Shown one piece after another: positions 44,905 to 52,692 of a stretch of DNA of 64,000 bases. A program made the position numbers and the translations under genes. Each line of letters starts with the position of its first letter. The stretch's first letter is position 1. The notes under the pieces are model-generated. The model did no database searches. It saw only the letters and a program-made list of their open reading frames with translations, and had not been told where the DNA came from. Source of the stretch: CAWCAL01 sp963695075 (GTDB taxonomy: Bacteria > Actinomycetota > Acidimicrobiia > Acidimicrobiales > CAWCAL01); assembly GCA_963695075.1 (NCBI GenBank), contig CAVOFR010000007.1, positions 124,001-188,000 on the forward strand, given 5' to 3'.

Positions 44905-45678
44905 TTGATCCCTCGCGCACTTCCGCGCATCATTGCGGTGGCAAACCAGAAGGGAGGTGTGGGCAAGACCACGACCGCGGTGAATCTCGGCGCGGCCTTG
45001 GCTGAGCTTGGGCTCCGGACCCTGGTAGTGGATCTCGATCCCCAGGGTAACGCCAGCACCGGGCTCGGCATCAGCCCTCGAAACATCGACCACACGATGT
45101 ACGACGTCATAATCCATGGCGTGGCCCTGGAGGACTGTCTCGAGGCCACGGCGGTCAAGAACCTCTTCGTGGCTCCCGCCAACCTGGATCTGGCCGGCGC
45201 CGAGATCGAGCTTGTTCCCGCGTTCAGCCGTGAGCTGAAGCTGAAACATGCCATCGAGGAGGTTCGGGACGACTTCGACTATGTCATCATCGACTGTCCC
45301 CCCTCCCTCGGGCTACTGACGGTGAATGCTCTCGCCGCAGCATCGGAGGTGATGGTGCCGATCCAGTGCGAGTACTACGCCTTGGAGGGGCTCGGGCAAC
45401 TCCTTCGCAACGTGGACCTGGTCCAGCGCAATCTGAACGCCGATCTCGAGGTGACCGCGATCGTGCTCGTCATGTATGACGCCAGGACCAAGCTGGCCGA
45501 ACATGTTGCGCTCGAGGTGCGCCAGCACTTCGGCGAGATCGTCTGTCGGAACGTGATTCCGCGATCCGTGCGGCTGTCGGAAGCTCCGTCGTTCGGGCAG
45601 CCGGTGACGGTGTTCGACTCCTCATCGCGGGGAGCCATTGCGTATCGGGAACTGGCTCGGGAGGTTAGTGGCTCATGA
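44905..45678 (+). CDS. parA: Chromosome partitioning ATPase ParA (Soj)
   Basis: A 257-residue ParA/MinD-type ATPase moving origins with ParB. The deviant Walker A is QKGGVGKTTTAVNLG near residue 16; VVDLDPQGNASTGLG and DYVIIDCPPSLGLLTVNA follow. The start TTG 44905 has AGAGGAG seven bases upstream; a GTG at 44881 would add eight residues without a ribosome site. It overlaps parB (ATGA). Confidence 0.96.
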   Translation: MIPRALPRIIAVANQKGGVGKTTTAVNLGAALAELGLRTLVVDLDPQGNASTGLGISPRNIDHTMYDVIIHGVALEDCLEATAVKNLFVAPANLDLAGAEIELVPAFSRELKLKHAIEEVRDDFDYVIIDCPPSLGLLTVNALAAASEVMVPIQCEYYALEGLGQLLRNVDLVQRNLNADLEVTAIVLVMYDARTKLAEHVALEVRQHFGEIVCRNVIPRSVRLSEAPSFGQPVTVFDSSSRGAIAYRELAREVSGS

Positions 45679-46580
45679 CCAGCGCACGTAAGGGTGGACT
45701 CGGGCGAGGGCTCGGGGCGCTCATTCCGACCGAGGCGACGAGCGGCGGGGCGACCGAAGGGTCGCTCCGCGACGTCCCCATCGAGGACATCGGGCCGAAT
45801 CGGTATCAGCCCCGCGAACGATTCGAGGAGGCGTCGTTGATGGCGTTGGCCGACTCGATTCGGGAGCTTGGGGTGCTGCAACCGGTGCTGGTGCGCGAGG
45901 TCGATTCGGGCTACGAGCTCATTGCGGGGGAGCGCCGGTGGCGCGCGGCCAAGCGGGCAGGACTTGCGACCATCCCGGCATTGGTCCGTTCGGTGGACGA
46001 TCTCGTATCGCTCGAGCAGGCCGTCGTCGAGAACCTCCACCGCGCCGATCTCAACCCGCTGGAGGAAGCGGCGGCATATCAACAGCTACTGGAGGACTTC
46101 GAGCTCACCCAGGCCACCCTGGCGGCTCGGGTCGGCAAGAGTCGCTCGGCGATCAGCAATCTTCTCCGGTTGTTCCAACTTCCCGGTTCGGTACAGAAAC
46201 TGGTCATGGATGGCCGGCTGGCCGAGGGTCACGCTCGCGCCCTCCTGGGGACGCCGGACCGCAGTGCCCAGGAACAGCTGGCTCAGCGCGTCGTGCGTCA
46301 AGGCATGAGTGTGCGCGAGGTGGAGGATGCTGTCCGCGTGCTGACCGGCGCCATCGGTGAGGAGAAGCAGCCCACGCCAACCGCGCTCCGTCCCCCCGGG
46401 CTGCTGGAACTGGAGAACCTCCTGTCCGATTATCTGGATACGAAGGTCAGCGTGACGATGGGAGCCAAGCGGGGTCGGGTTTCCATCCAGTTCGCCGACT
46501 TGACCGATCTCGAACGGATCTACCGGGCGATGACCGAACCGATGGTCGACCAGGACACGGCCACCGGCGAGCAGCCCTGA
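45675..46580 (+). CDS. parB: Chromosome partitioning protein ParB
   Basis: A 301-residue CTPase/DNA clamp that loads at parS. The N-terminal nuclease-like domain has ELIAGERRWRAAKRAGLATI and VVENLHRADLNPLEEAAAY; the helix-turn-helix for parS is LTQATLAARVGKSRSAISNL near residue 140; the C-terminal dimer domain closes the chain. A parS site lies 1.0 kb upstream. ATG 45675 overlaps parA. Confidence 0.96.
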   Translation: MTSARKGGLGRGLGALIPTEATSGGATEGSLRDVPIEDIGPNRYQPRERFEEASLMALADSIRELGVLQPVLVREVDSGYELIAGERRWRAAKRAGLATIPALVRSVDDLVSLEQAVVENLHRADLNPLEEAAAYQQLLEDFELTQATLAARVGKSRSAISNLLRLFQLPGSVQKLVMDGRLAEGHARALLGTPDRSAQEQLAQRVVRQGMSVREVEDAVRVLTGAIGEEKQPTPTALRPPGLLELENLLSDYLDTKVSVTMGAKRGRVSIQFADLTDLERIYRAMTEPMVDQDTATGEQP

Positions 46581-46627
46581 TCGAGGGTCGCGCCAACTGG
46601 CCCAAGGTTCAGCCCTGGGGGAATGTC

Positions 46628-46650
46628 CACAGCCTGTGCAAAAGGCTGTG
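46628..46650. terminator. Hairpin between convergent parB and cwlM
   Basis: CACAGCC at 46628-46634 and GGCTGTG at 46644-46650 form a perfect 7-bp stem with a 9-base loop in the 152-bp gap between two convergent genes. There is no strong T run after either side, though AAAA lies in the loop. It may act as a two-way terminator. Confidence 0.4.
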
Positions 46651-46732
46651 ATCAATGTCGCCTGTACCGTCAGAGTCGATGCTTGGAAACGGCCCCTCGA
46701 TCGGCCGCTGATGACCGACCAGGACGGCCTGA

Positions 46733-47713
46733 TCAGCCCACCATCGGCGCTGCGCACCACTGGGCGATGGCAATGAAGACGCGATCGGCGATGACCGGCA
46801 CGTACTGAACCAGTGTCGCGGCGGGTCCGATGCGAGTTTCGACCGCCGCCATCCGGGTCTCCTTGAGGAGCGGGATCTGCTGGCCGACGCATCGACCCGC
46901 GATCGGGAGTACCTCATTCAGCTCACCACAGACCAGGTCGGCCAGACGACGACCGCCGACCGACTCGAAGGTGGGTCCGCGGTAGTACGCGTGGGAGATA
47001 CCCGAGGTGAGCTGACTGCGCACGCTGTACACGAGTGATGCGTCGAAGTGATTGGCCATCGCGGCGCGGGACGACGGATCAGGGTCGTGCACGACGATGG
47101 CGCGCGCTCCGGCCTGGAGTAGTCGCCGGGCGATGGCCTCGGCCACCGGAGCCGACCCGCCCGGATCCGAAACGACGACTCGCTGGTCGGAAACCATCCG
47201 GGAGCGGTGGGTCAGCCGTTCGACCTCCCGCAGCGCCGCCACTGGAGTGGCGGGACCGGTCCGTCCGGTCAGGCGGAGGACCGCCCGTAGAGCCGCCGGT
47301 CCGAAGATGCCGTCTCCGTTCAGCCCGAGGTTGATCTGGAACTCGGTCAGCGCCGCCGCGGTCTCAGGTCCGAAGATGCCGTCGATCCACCCGGCGTCGA
47401 AGCCCAGGGAGCCGAGTGCGGTCTGCAGTTCCTCGACGTCGTCACCCCGCAGCATGGGAGCGGTGAGGTAGAGCAGGCGGTCGCCCAACTGACGGCCGGC
47501 ATCCTCCAGGGCGGTCCACGTCTGACTACCGCAACGACCGTCGACCTCGAGGCCACGGGCCCGTTGGAAGGAGCGAACCGCCTCCTCGGTACCGCTAGCG
47601 AACTCTCCGGGAGGATCCGGTGCGCACGGGTGCGTCAGCACACCGAGCCGAGCTTGAAGATCGGCGACCGCCGGGCTCGACTGACCGGATTGGAGTGGCA
47701 GGCCCGGGAGCAC
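46733..47713 (-). CDS. cwlM: CwlM-like protein: two peptidoglycan-binding domains plus degenerate amidase_3 domain
   Basis: A 326-residue protein: two PG_binding_1 repeats (SPAVADLQARLGVL, later FQRARGLEVDGRCGSQTW; and DDVEELQTALGSLGFDAGWI, GIFGPETAAALTEFQ), then an N-acetylmuramoyl-L-alanine amidase_3 domain. No signal peptide, as in mycobacterial CwlM, which works in the cytoplasm as a regulator of MurA. The zinc ligands look lost: the usual DPGHGG is DPGGSA, and the SIHA position reads VYSVR. The start GTG 47713 has AGGA before it and lies 22 bases past the trxA stop. Order parB-cwlM-trxA-trxB is as in mycobacteria. Confidence 0.85.
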   Translation of the reverse strand: MLPGLPLQSGQSSPAVADLQARLGVLTHPCAPDPPGEFASGTEEAVRSFQRARGLEVDGRCGSQTWTALEDAGRQLGDRLLYLTAPMLRGDDVEELQTALGSLGFDAGWIDGIFGPETAAALTEFQINLGLNGDGIFGPAALRAVLRLTGRTGPATPVAALREVERLTHRSRMVSDQRVVVSDPGGSAPVAEAIARRLLQAGARAIVVHDPDPSSRAAMANHFDASLVYSVRSQLTSGISHAYYRGPTFESVGGRRLADLVCGELNEVLPIAGRCVGQQIPLLKETRMAAVETRIGPAATLVQYVPVIADRVFIAIAQWCAAPMVG

Positions 47714-47735
47714 TGGTCCTGCTGCCCCGCCGCTA

Positions 47736-48059
47736 TCAGACGGCTGCGTCGATGCGGGCCAGGAGATCATGCTTGGGCATGGCCCCGACGATGCTCTCGA
47801 CCGGCTCGCCATTCTTGAAGACCAGAATGGTCGGGATGCTCCGCACCCCGTACTTCTGACCCACCACGCCATTGCCGCCGGCGTCGATGTCGACCTTGCC
47901 GATGCTGAGCGACTCGGAGCGTTCTTCGGAGATCTCGTCGAGGATCGGAGCGATGATCTTGCAAGGCCCGCACCACTCGGCCCAGAAGTCGATGACGGCG
48001 ACGTCGTTGCTCGCGATGAACTCGTCGAAGCTACCTTCGGTCAGCGGGGTGGTTGCCAT
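47736..48059 (-). CDS. trxA: Thioredoxin
   Basis: A 107-residue thioredoxin with the active site WCGPC (C30, C33) and the cis-proline loop SIPTILVFKNGEPV. It reduces protein disulfides with electrons from the thioredoxin reductase encoded upstream. ATG 48059 gives the normal length. Third gene from the left in the sigM-trxB-trxA-cwlM block. Confidence 0.96.
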   Translation of the reverse strand: MATTPLTEGSFDEFIASNDVAVIDFWAEWCGPCKIIAPILDEISEERSESLSIGKVDIDAGGNGVVGQKYGVRSIPTILVFKNGEPVESIVGAMPKHDLLARIDAAV

Positions 48060-48232
48060 GGTTGTTCGTCCTTCTTGTCGGGGTCGATTGGTTGGGCCGG
48101 AGGGGGCGAGACCGTGGCCCTCCTTCGAGAGGGTCGGGCTGTGGGATGGAACGGCCGATGCGGGAGAATCATTCCACACCTCGACCAACCTGCGAACCGA
48201 TGGGTTGATGTCGCGGAGAACCGTCGTGTTGA

Positions 48233-49201
48233 TCAGGCCGGGACATGGACGTTCGCTTCCAGCCAGCGCTCGGCGTCGATAGCTGCCATGCAGCCGGAGC
48301 CGGCTGACGTGATGGCCTGGCGGTATGTGTCATCTTGCACGTCCCCGCATATGAATACGCCATCGACATTGGTGGCGGTCGAGCCAGGGCGGGCGATCAG
48401 GTAGCCGCTCTCCTTCATGTCGAGCTGACCTTCGAACAGGGCGGTGTTCGGCTTGTGACCGATGGCGACAAAAAGTCCGGACAAAGAAAGGGGCTCGGTG
48501 GCGCCGGTCTCCACATCGCGCACGATGATCCCCTCGAGCGACGATTCACCCAGGATGGAGTCCACGACGGTGTTCCATCGAAAGGAGATCTTCGGGTTGG
48601 ACCTGGCTCGATCCTGCATGATCTTCGAAGCGCGGAGCTCGTCGCGCCGGTGGATCACGGTGACGGATCGGGCGAACTTGGTCAGGAACGTGGCCTCCTC
48701 CAGGGCGGAGTCCCCGCCTCCGACCACGGCGATGTCCTGGTCGCGGAAGAAGAAGCCGTCACAGGTCGCACATGTCGAGACACCGTGGCCGATCAACTCC
48801 CGTTCACGCTCCAGGCCGAGCATCACCGATCGAGCTCCCGTCGAGACGACGACCGACTCAGCGGTGTGTGTGGGAACCGGTGCGGCCGGATCTCCGAGCC
48901 AGATGCCGAACGGCCGGCGGGAAAAGTCGACCCGAGTCACCCGGTCGGTGACGAACTCCGTGCCGAAGCGCTCAGCCTGCTCCTTGAATCGAGCCATCAG
49001 CTCGGGTCCCGTCACCCCCTCGGGGAACCCCGGGTAGTTCTCGACGTCGGTGGTGAGCATCAGCTGGCCGCCGGGTTGATCGCTGGTCGACGAAGGGGCT
49101 CCCTCGATGACCAGAGGATTGAGATTGGCGCGAGCGGCGTAGATTGCGGCCGTCAGCCCCGCGGGGCCCGACCCGATGATGGCGACAGTGCGGGATGACA
49201 C
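48233..49201 (-). CDS. trxB: Thioredoxin reductase (NADPH)
   Basis: A 322-residue flavoprotein. FAD is bound through AIIGSGPAGLTAAIYAARA, NADPH through IAVVGGGDSALEEATFLT, and the redox pair is CATC in GVSTCATCDGFFF. The C-terminal VDGVFICGDVQD closes the FAD site. GTG 49201 is taken as start because AGAAGGAG lies six bases before it; ATG 49234 would add 11 residues. It reduces the neighbouring thioredoxin. Confidence 0.96.
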   Translation of the reverse strand: MSSRTVAIIGSGPAGLTAAIYAARANLNPLVIEGAPSSTSDQPGGQLMLTTDVENYPGFPEGVTGPELMARFKEQAERFGTEFVTDRVTRVDFSRRPFGIWLGDPAAPVPTHTAESVVVSTGARSVMLGLERERELIGHGVSTCATCDGFFFRDQDIAVVGGGDSALEEATFLTKFARSVTVIHRRDELRASKIMQDRARSNPKISFRWNTVVDSILGESSLEGIIVRDVETGATEPLSLSGLFVAIGHKPNTALFEGQLDMKESGYLIARPGSTATNVDGVFICGDVQDDTYRQAITSAGSGCMAAIDAERWLEANVHVPA

Positions 49202-49301
49202 GATGAACTCCTTCTCACTCACGATGTTGCCCATGTTGCGATCTCGATGGCCAACCCGGGGGGGATGAGGTGCTATTCCCGGGGAATGCCCGGCACCATG
49301 A

Positions 49302-49637
49302 TCACTCGTCGTCGGGGAATCGCTTGGTCCAGGTGATGAGGCCGGCCCCCAGGAAGATGAGTCCGAGGGTCAGGTAGGTGATCCAGATCGGAGCGTCCCG
49401 GCCGACACCGGCAGCGTCGTAGACCTTGTTCCACAGCACGTCGACCAAACGGACCAGGCCGATCATGACACCGATCAACGTCGGCACCACGATGAACAGC
49501 ATGGCGACGCCATATACGACCCATCGCGCCGCCTTGAGCGCTGGTCCGGTGGTCTTCTCGCGGACCAGGTCGACAACGTCGACGACACGATCAGCGGCCT
49601 CGACAGCCCAGTCGTGGGTGGGTTCGACATCAGCCAT
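49302..49637 (-). CDS. Small two-helix membrane protein, function unknown
   Basis: A 111-residue protein with a hydrophilic N-terminus (about 40 residues) and two membrane helices (VVYGVAMLFIVVPTLIGVMI and ITYLTLGLIFLGAGLITW). No family recognised. It lies between trxB and the anti-sigma-like gene on the same strand; a similar small phage-holin-like superfamily protein is often found in this place in Acidimicrobiia-like genomes, but I cannot confirm that. The ATG at 49637 is the first in frame. Confidence 0.7.
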   Translation of the reverse strand: MADVEPTHDWAVEAADRVVDVVDLVREKTTGPALKAARWVVYGVAMLFIVVPTLIGVMIGLVRLVDVLWNKVYDAAGVGRDAPIWITYLTLGLIFLGAGLITWTKRFPDDE

Positions 49638-49690
49638 CCGGCAACCCTAGTGCCGCGGTCCGGTGGGCTCATCCACGTCGACCGGTCGGC

Positions 49691-50563
49691 TCAGCCGCCC
49701 GTGGTCTCGGCCAGGATCTGGCAGTTGTGGTTGACCACCGTGACGGCGGTCGCATCGGTCCCGTCCATCTCGACGAAGTACACCGCGGCCTCGGACCCGT
49801 ATGAGGCACGGAACGTCCGGTCGATGCGGTGACCCACCTCCTCGGCGCATGCCTGTTGATCGAATGGCACCGCGTCGAGTGAGCGGGCCCGGACCTCCTC
49901 TCGGGCCACGATGTCGAGCAGGTCCTGGTCGGTGACCGTCGATTCCGCCGACGGGGCGGCAAGCTCCGGCTCGGACCCGGCGACACCCGATCCTGACTCG
50001 GCGGCGTCCCCGGCCACAGCGATCCCCGATTGCTCGAGGTCGCCGTCGTCCGACAGATCCGCCCCGGCCGAGGATTCGTTCATGGCGGCCATGTCCGTCG
50101 GTGAGGGCGGCACGGAATCGGCGTCGGTCGCGCTCGTGTCGGCACTTCCCTCGATCGGTGACGAGGCGATGGTGACGTCGTCGTCGCGGTTCAACATAGC
50201 GGGTATGACGATCGCCCCGACCAGCAGGAGTGCCGCAGCGACGGCCAGGGGGGCGAGACGGTGAATACGTCCGGCTCGGGCCCGTCGCGCCTCCTCGAGC
50301 GAGGTGACAGGCTCGGTCAGGGAGGTCGTGGGAGTCTCCGCCCCCGCCGCGATGGCGGCGGAGATCATGGCGTCCCGGGTAGCCGGAGAGGGAGGGTCGA
50401 TCGGTGCGGCGACAAGGTCGCGCACTCGACCGAGCTCGGTCATCCGCTCGGTCAGCAGTTCGGCATCGGCCGGACCGATGCCTCCGGGTCCGGGCTCGTC
50501 GTCCAGCGCGGCCGACGCGGTCTCGTCCAGAGGATGGATCGGGTCGTCGTCGTACTCGGTCAT
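49691..50563 (-). CDS. Membrane-anchored anti-sigma factor-like protein
   Basis: A 290-residue protein whose N-terminal cytoplasmic part (about 100 residues) precedes one membrane helix (LAPLAVAAALLLVGAIVIPAML) and an acidic Ser/Ala-rich outer domain ending in a small folded part with two cysteines. It is coupled to the ECF sigma gene by ATGA (50560-50563), the arrangement of sigma/anti-sigma pairs, and matches the place of rsmA by mycobacterial sigM. It has no HxxxCxxC zinc motif. Its role as anti-sigma is inferred from context. Confidence 0.75.
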   Translation of the reverse strand: MTEYDDDPIHPLDETASAALDDEPGPGGIGPADAELLTERMTELGRVRDLVAAPIDPPSPATRDAMISAAIAAGAETPTTSLTEPVTSLEEARRARAGRIHRLAPLAVAAALLLVGAIVIPAMLNRDDDVTIASSPIEGSADTSATDADSVPPSPTDMAAMNESSAGADLSDDGDLEQSGIAVAGDAAESGSGVAGSEPELAAPSAESTVTDQDLLDIVAREEVRARSLDAVPFDQQACAEEVGHRIDRTFRASYGSEAAVYFVEMDGTDATAVTVVNHNCQILAETTGG

Positions 50564-51162
50564 GATTGGCTTCTTGGACGTTCGTCGGGCCCGGTCTGGT
50601 TCCCGGTCGGTTCGGCACGGCGAAGGAGGTTCGCCAGTTGTCGACGGCCCCGGGCGATACGCGACCGCACCGTACCGGGAGGGATTCCCAGTTGGTCAGC
50701 GATGTCGGCGTAGTCGAGTCCGGCGACGTCGCGGAGCACCACCGGCTCACGCCACTCGGGTCGAAGGCTCGCGAGAGCGGCGTCGAGGGTCACGCGATCG
50801 CTCACCTGTTGGTCCATGTCGGGCGCATCTCCGTCGGGAGGCCGCTCGATCTCGGGGAGACCGGGATCGGGTCGACGCTTGCGCCGGCGCAGCTCGTCGA
50901 GGCAGGCGTTGCTCGCGACACGGTAGGCCCAGGTACCGAACCGCGCCCGGCCGTCGAATCGGTCCAACCCGCGAACGATCGCGATGAGCGCGTCCTGGGT
51001 GGCGTCCAGCGCGTCGGCTTCGTTGCCGGCGATTCGACGGCAGACAGCGTGGATCCTGTCGTAGTGCAGGCGCAGGAGCTCGTCGAGTGCCCGCTGGTCA
51101 CCCGCCTGGGAGCGCTCGACCAACGTGCGCTCGTCGGCCCGGTCCGATTCAGTCGAAGACAT
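50560..51162 (-). CDS. sigM: ECF RNA polymerase sigma factor (SigM-like)
   Basis: A 200-residue ECF sigma factor with region 2 (ALDATQDALIAIVRGLDRFD and GTWAYRVASNACLDELRRRK) and region 4 (VVLRDVAGLDYADIADQLGI then PPGTVRSRIARGRRQL). Starts at ATG 51162, overlapping the end of the kinase gene by 14 bases, and is coupled to the anti-sigma-like gene. Its position in the DUF6049-kinase-sigma-trxB-trxA-cwlM block supports the SigM name. Confidence 0.9.
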   Translation of the reverse strand: MSSTESDRADERTLVERSQAGDQRALDELLRLHYDRIHAVCRRIAGNEADALDATQDALIAIVRGLDRFDGRARFGTWAYRVASNACLDELRRRKRRPDPGLPEIERPPDGDAPDMDQQVSDRVTLDAALASLRPEWREPVVLRDVAGLDYADIADQLGIPPGTVRSRIARGRRQLANLLRRAEPTGNQTGPDERPRSQS

Positions 51163-52681
51163 CGATCTCCTGGATCCGAACGCGGAACCGATCCGGATCG
51201 GGCGCGAGCTTCGTGAACCAGACGAGCACATCGCTGCCGTTGCTGTCCTCGAGATCGACCTGGGTCGTGCCGGCGGGCGCATCGATGATCGTACCGACCG
51301 GATCGCCCCAGGCTTCGAAGGTCCCGGCGTCCCCGTCGGCCACGTGGACGGTCGCGTCCCAGCCGCCGATCCTCGTGGTGAGCTCGATCGTGCGGATGGT
51401 TGCCGGCTCGGGCAGCACGACGTGGTAACCCACGCCGGCCTTGGGGCCCATCGTCGGCGTCGAGTAACCCTCGGTCGGCCATTCGGTCTCGACATCACCG
51501 TCGAGCGCCATCGGGGCGAGGCTGTCGTTCTCCCCCGGCTGTCCGGTTCCGAACGGGTCGAATGAGCGGCCCTCGACCGGTTCGATTCGCGCCTGTGGAA
51601 CCGCGGCCCGAGTGGATTCGGGTTCCCGCTCGCCGTCTGCAAAGAGCATGAGGGCCACCCCGGCGGCTACGGCCGCCAGGGTCAGAACGAGAAGTCTCGA
51701 CAGCCACCGGTGGGGCGAACGGCCGGCGGGTGAGGCCCCTTCGCGTTCGCCGGAGCGGCTCGGGTCATCCACCACTCCCACATCGAGCACGGTGGTGGAA
51801 TCGTCCGGTCGGACCAATGGGGACCCTGGGTCGACGGCGGTCCCCAGGCGTAACGCCTCGGCCATGGTCTTCGCATCGGCGAATCGAGATTCGGGTCGCC
51901 GGGCCAGCGCCCTGGTCACCACCGAGTCGAGCCAAACCGGAACGGTGTCGTCGTGCTCGGCGAGCGACGGCGGATCGCAGTGGAGTCGAGCCAAGGCCGT
52001 CGCCGCTTCGGTGCCCGACTGGAAGGGTGGTGACCCGGCCAGCATCTCGTAGAGCACCGCTCCGAGTGCGTACACGTCGGTTCGCTGGTCGGCGTCCTCG
52101 CCGCGTAGCTGTTCGGGGGCGACGTACTTGGCCGTCCCGAGCACGGATCCGGTGTCCGTGAGGTCGGCGCCGCCCTCGGCTTTCGCTATTCCGAAGTCGG
52201 TAACGAGAACGCGGTCGTCGTCGGCCAGCATGATGTTCGCCGGTTTCACGTCGCGGTGCACGATGCCGGCTGAGTGGGCGACGTGGAGAGCCTCGGCGAC
52301 ATCAGCCGCGATCTCGACGGCTCGTGCAGGTCGGAGAGGCCCGTGGACCTCGAGCTGCTCTCGCAGGGTGACACCCTTGACGAGCTCCATCACGATGGCG
52401 TCGACGCCATCGTTCGACACGGTGTCGTACACCGCGACGATGCAGCGGTGATTCAGGCGGGCGGCGGCTCGAGCCTCGTGTCGAAATCGAGCGACGAAGG
52501 CGTCGTCATCTGCGAGGTGGCCGTGGAGGATCTTTACCGCGACCCACCGGTCGAGGGTCAGGTCCAGGGCACGCCACACCTGGGCCATGCCACCAGTGGC
52601 CAGAAGGTCGTGAAGCTCGTAGCGATCGGCGAGCCGGGTCCCCGGAGCGACGGTACGACCCCGTGATGACGAAGTGTCCAC
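51149..52681 (-). CDS. Transmembrane serine/threonine protein kinase with discoidin-like outer domain
   Basis: A 510-residue protein: a Hanks-type kinase domain at residues 21-275 with K50 in VAVKILH, D144 in HRDVKPAN, D162 in DFG and APEQLRG; one membrane helix near residues 328-350; then an outer beta domain of about 150 residues resembling discoidin/NPCBM carbohydrate-binding modules. The glycine-rich loop is ATGGMAQV. In mycobacteria this module is the pseudokinase tail of MurJ (MviN, Rv3910); here it is separate, catalytic residues are intact, and no MurJ is near. Start is GTG 52681. Confidence 0.9.
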   Translation of the reverse strand: MDTSSSRGRTVAPGTRLADRYELHDLLATGGMAQVWRALDLTLDRWVAVKILHGHLADDDAFVARFRHEARAAARLNHRCIVAVYDTVSNDGVDAIVMELVKGVTLREQLEVHGPLRPARAVEIAADVAEALHVAHSAGIVHRDVKPANIMLADDDRVLVTDFGIAKAEGGADLTDTGSVLGTAKYVAPEQLRGEDADQRTDVYALGAVLYEMLAGSPPFQSGTEAATALARLHCDPPSLAEHDDTVPVWLDSVVTRALARRPESRFADAKTMAEALRLGTAVDPGSPLVRPDDSTTVLDVGVVDDPSRSGEREGASPAGRSPHRWLSRLLVLTLAAVAAGVALMLFADGEREPESTRAAVPQARIEPVEGRSFDPFGTGQPGENDSLAPMALDGDVETEWPTEGYSTPTMGPKAGVGYHVVLPEPATIRTIELTTRIGGWDATVHVADGDAGTFEAWGDPVGTIIDAPAGTTQVDLEDSNGSDVLVWFTKLAPDPDRFRVRIQEIDVFD

Positions 52682-52692
52682 CGTGGCTCACG

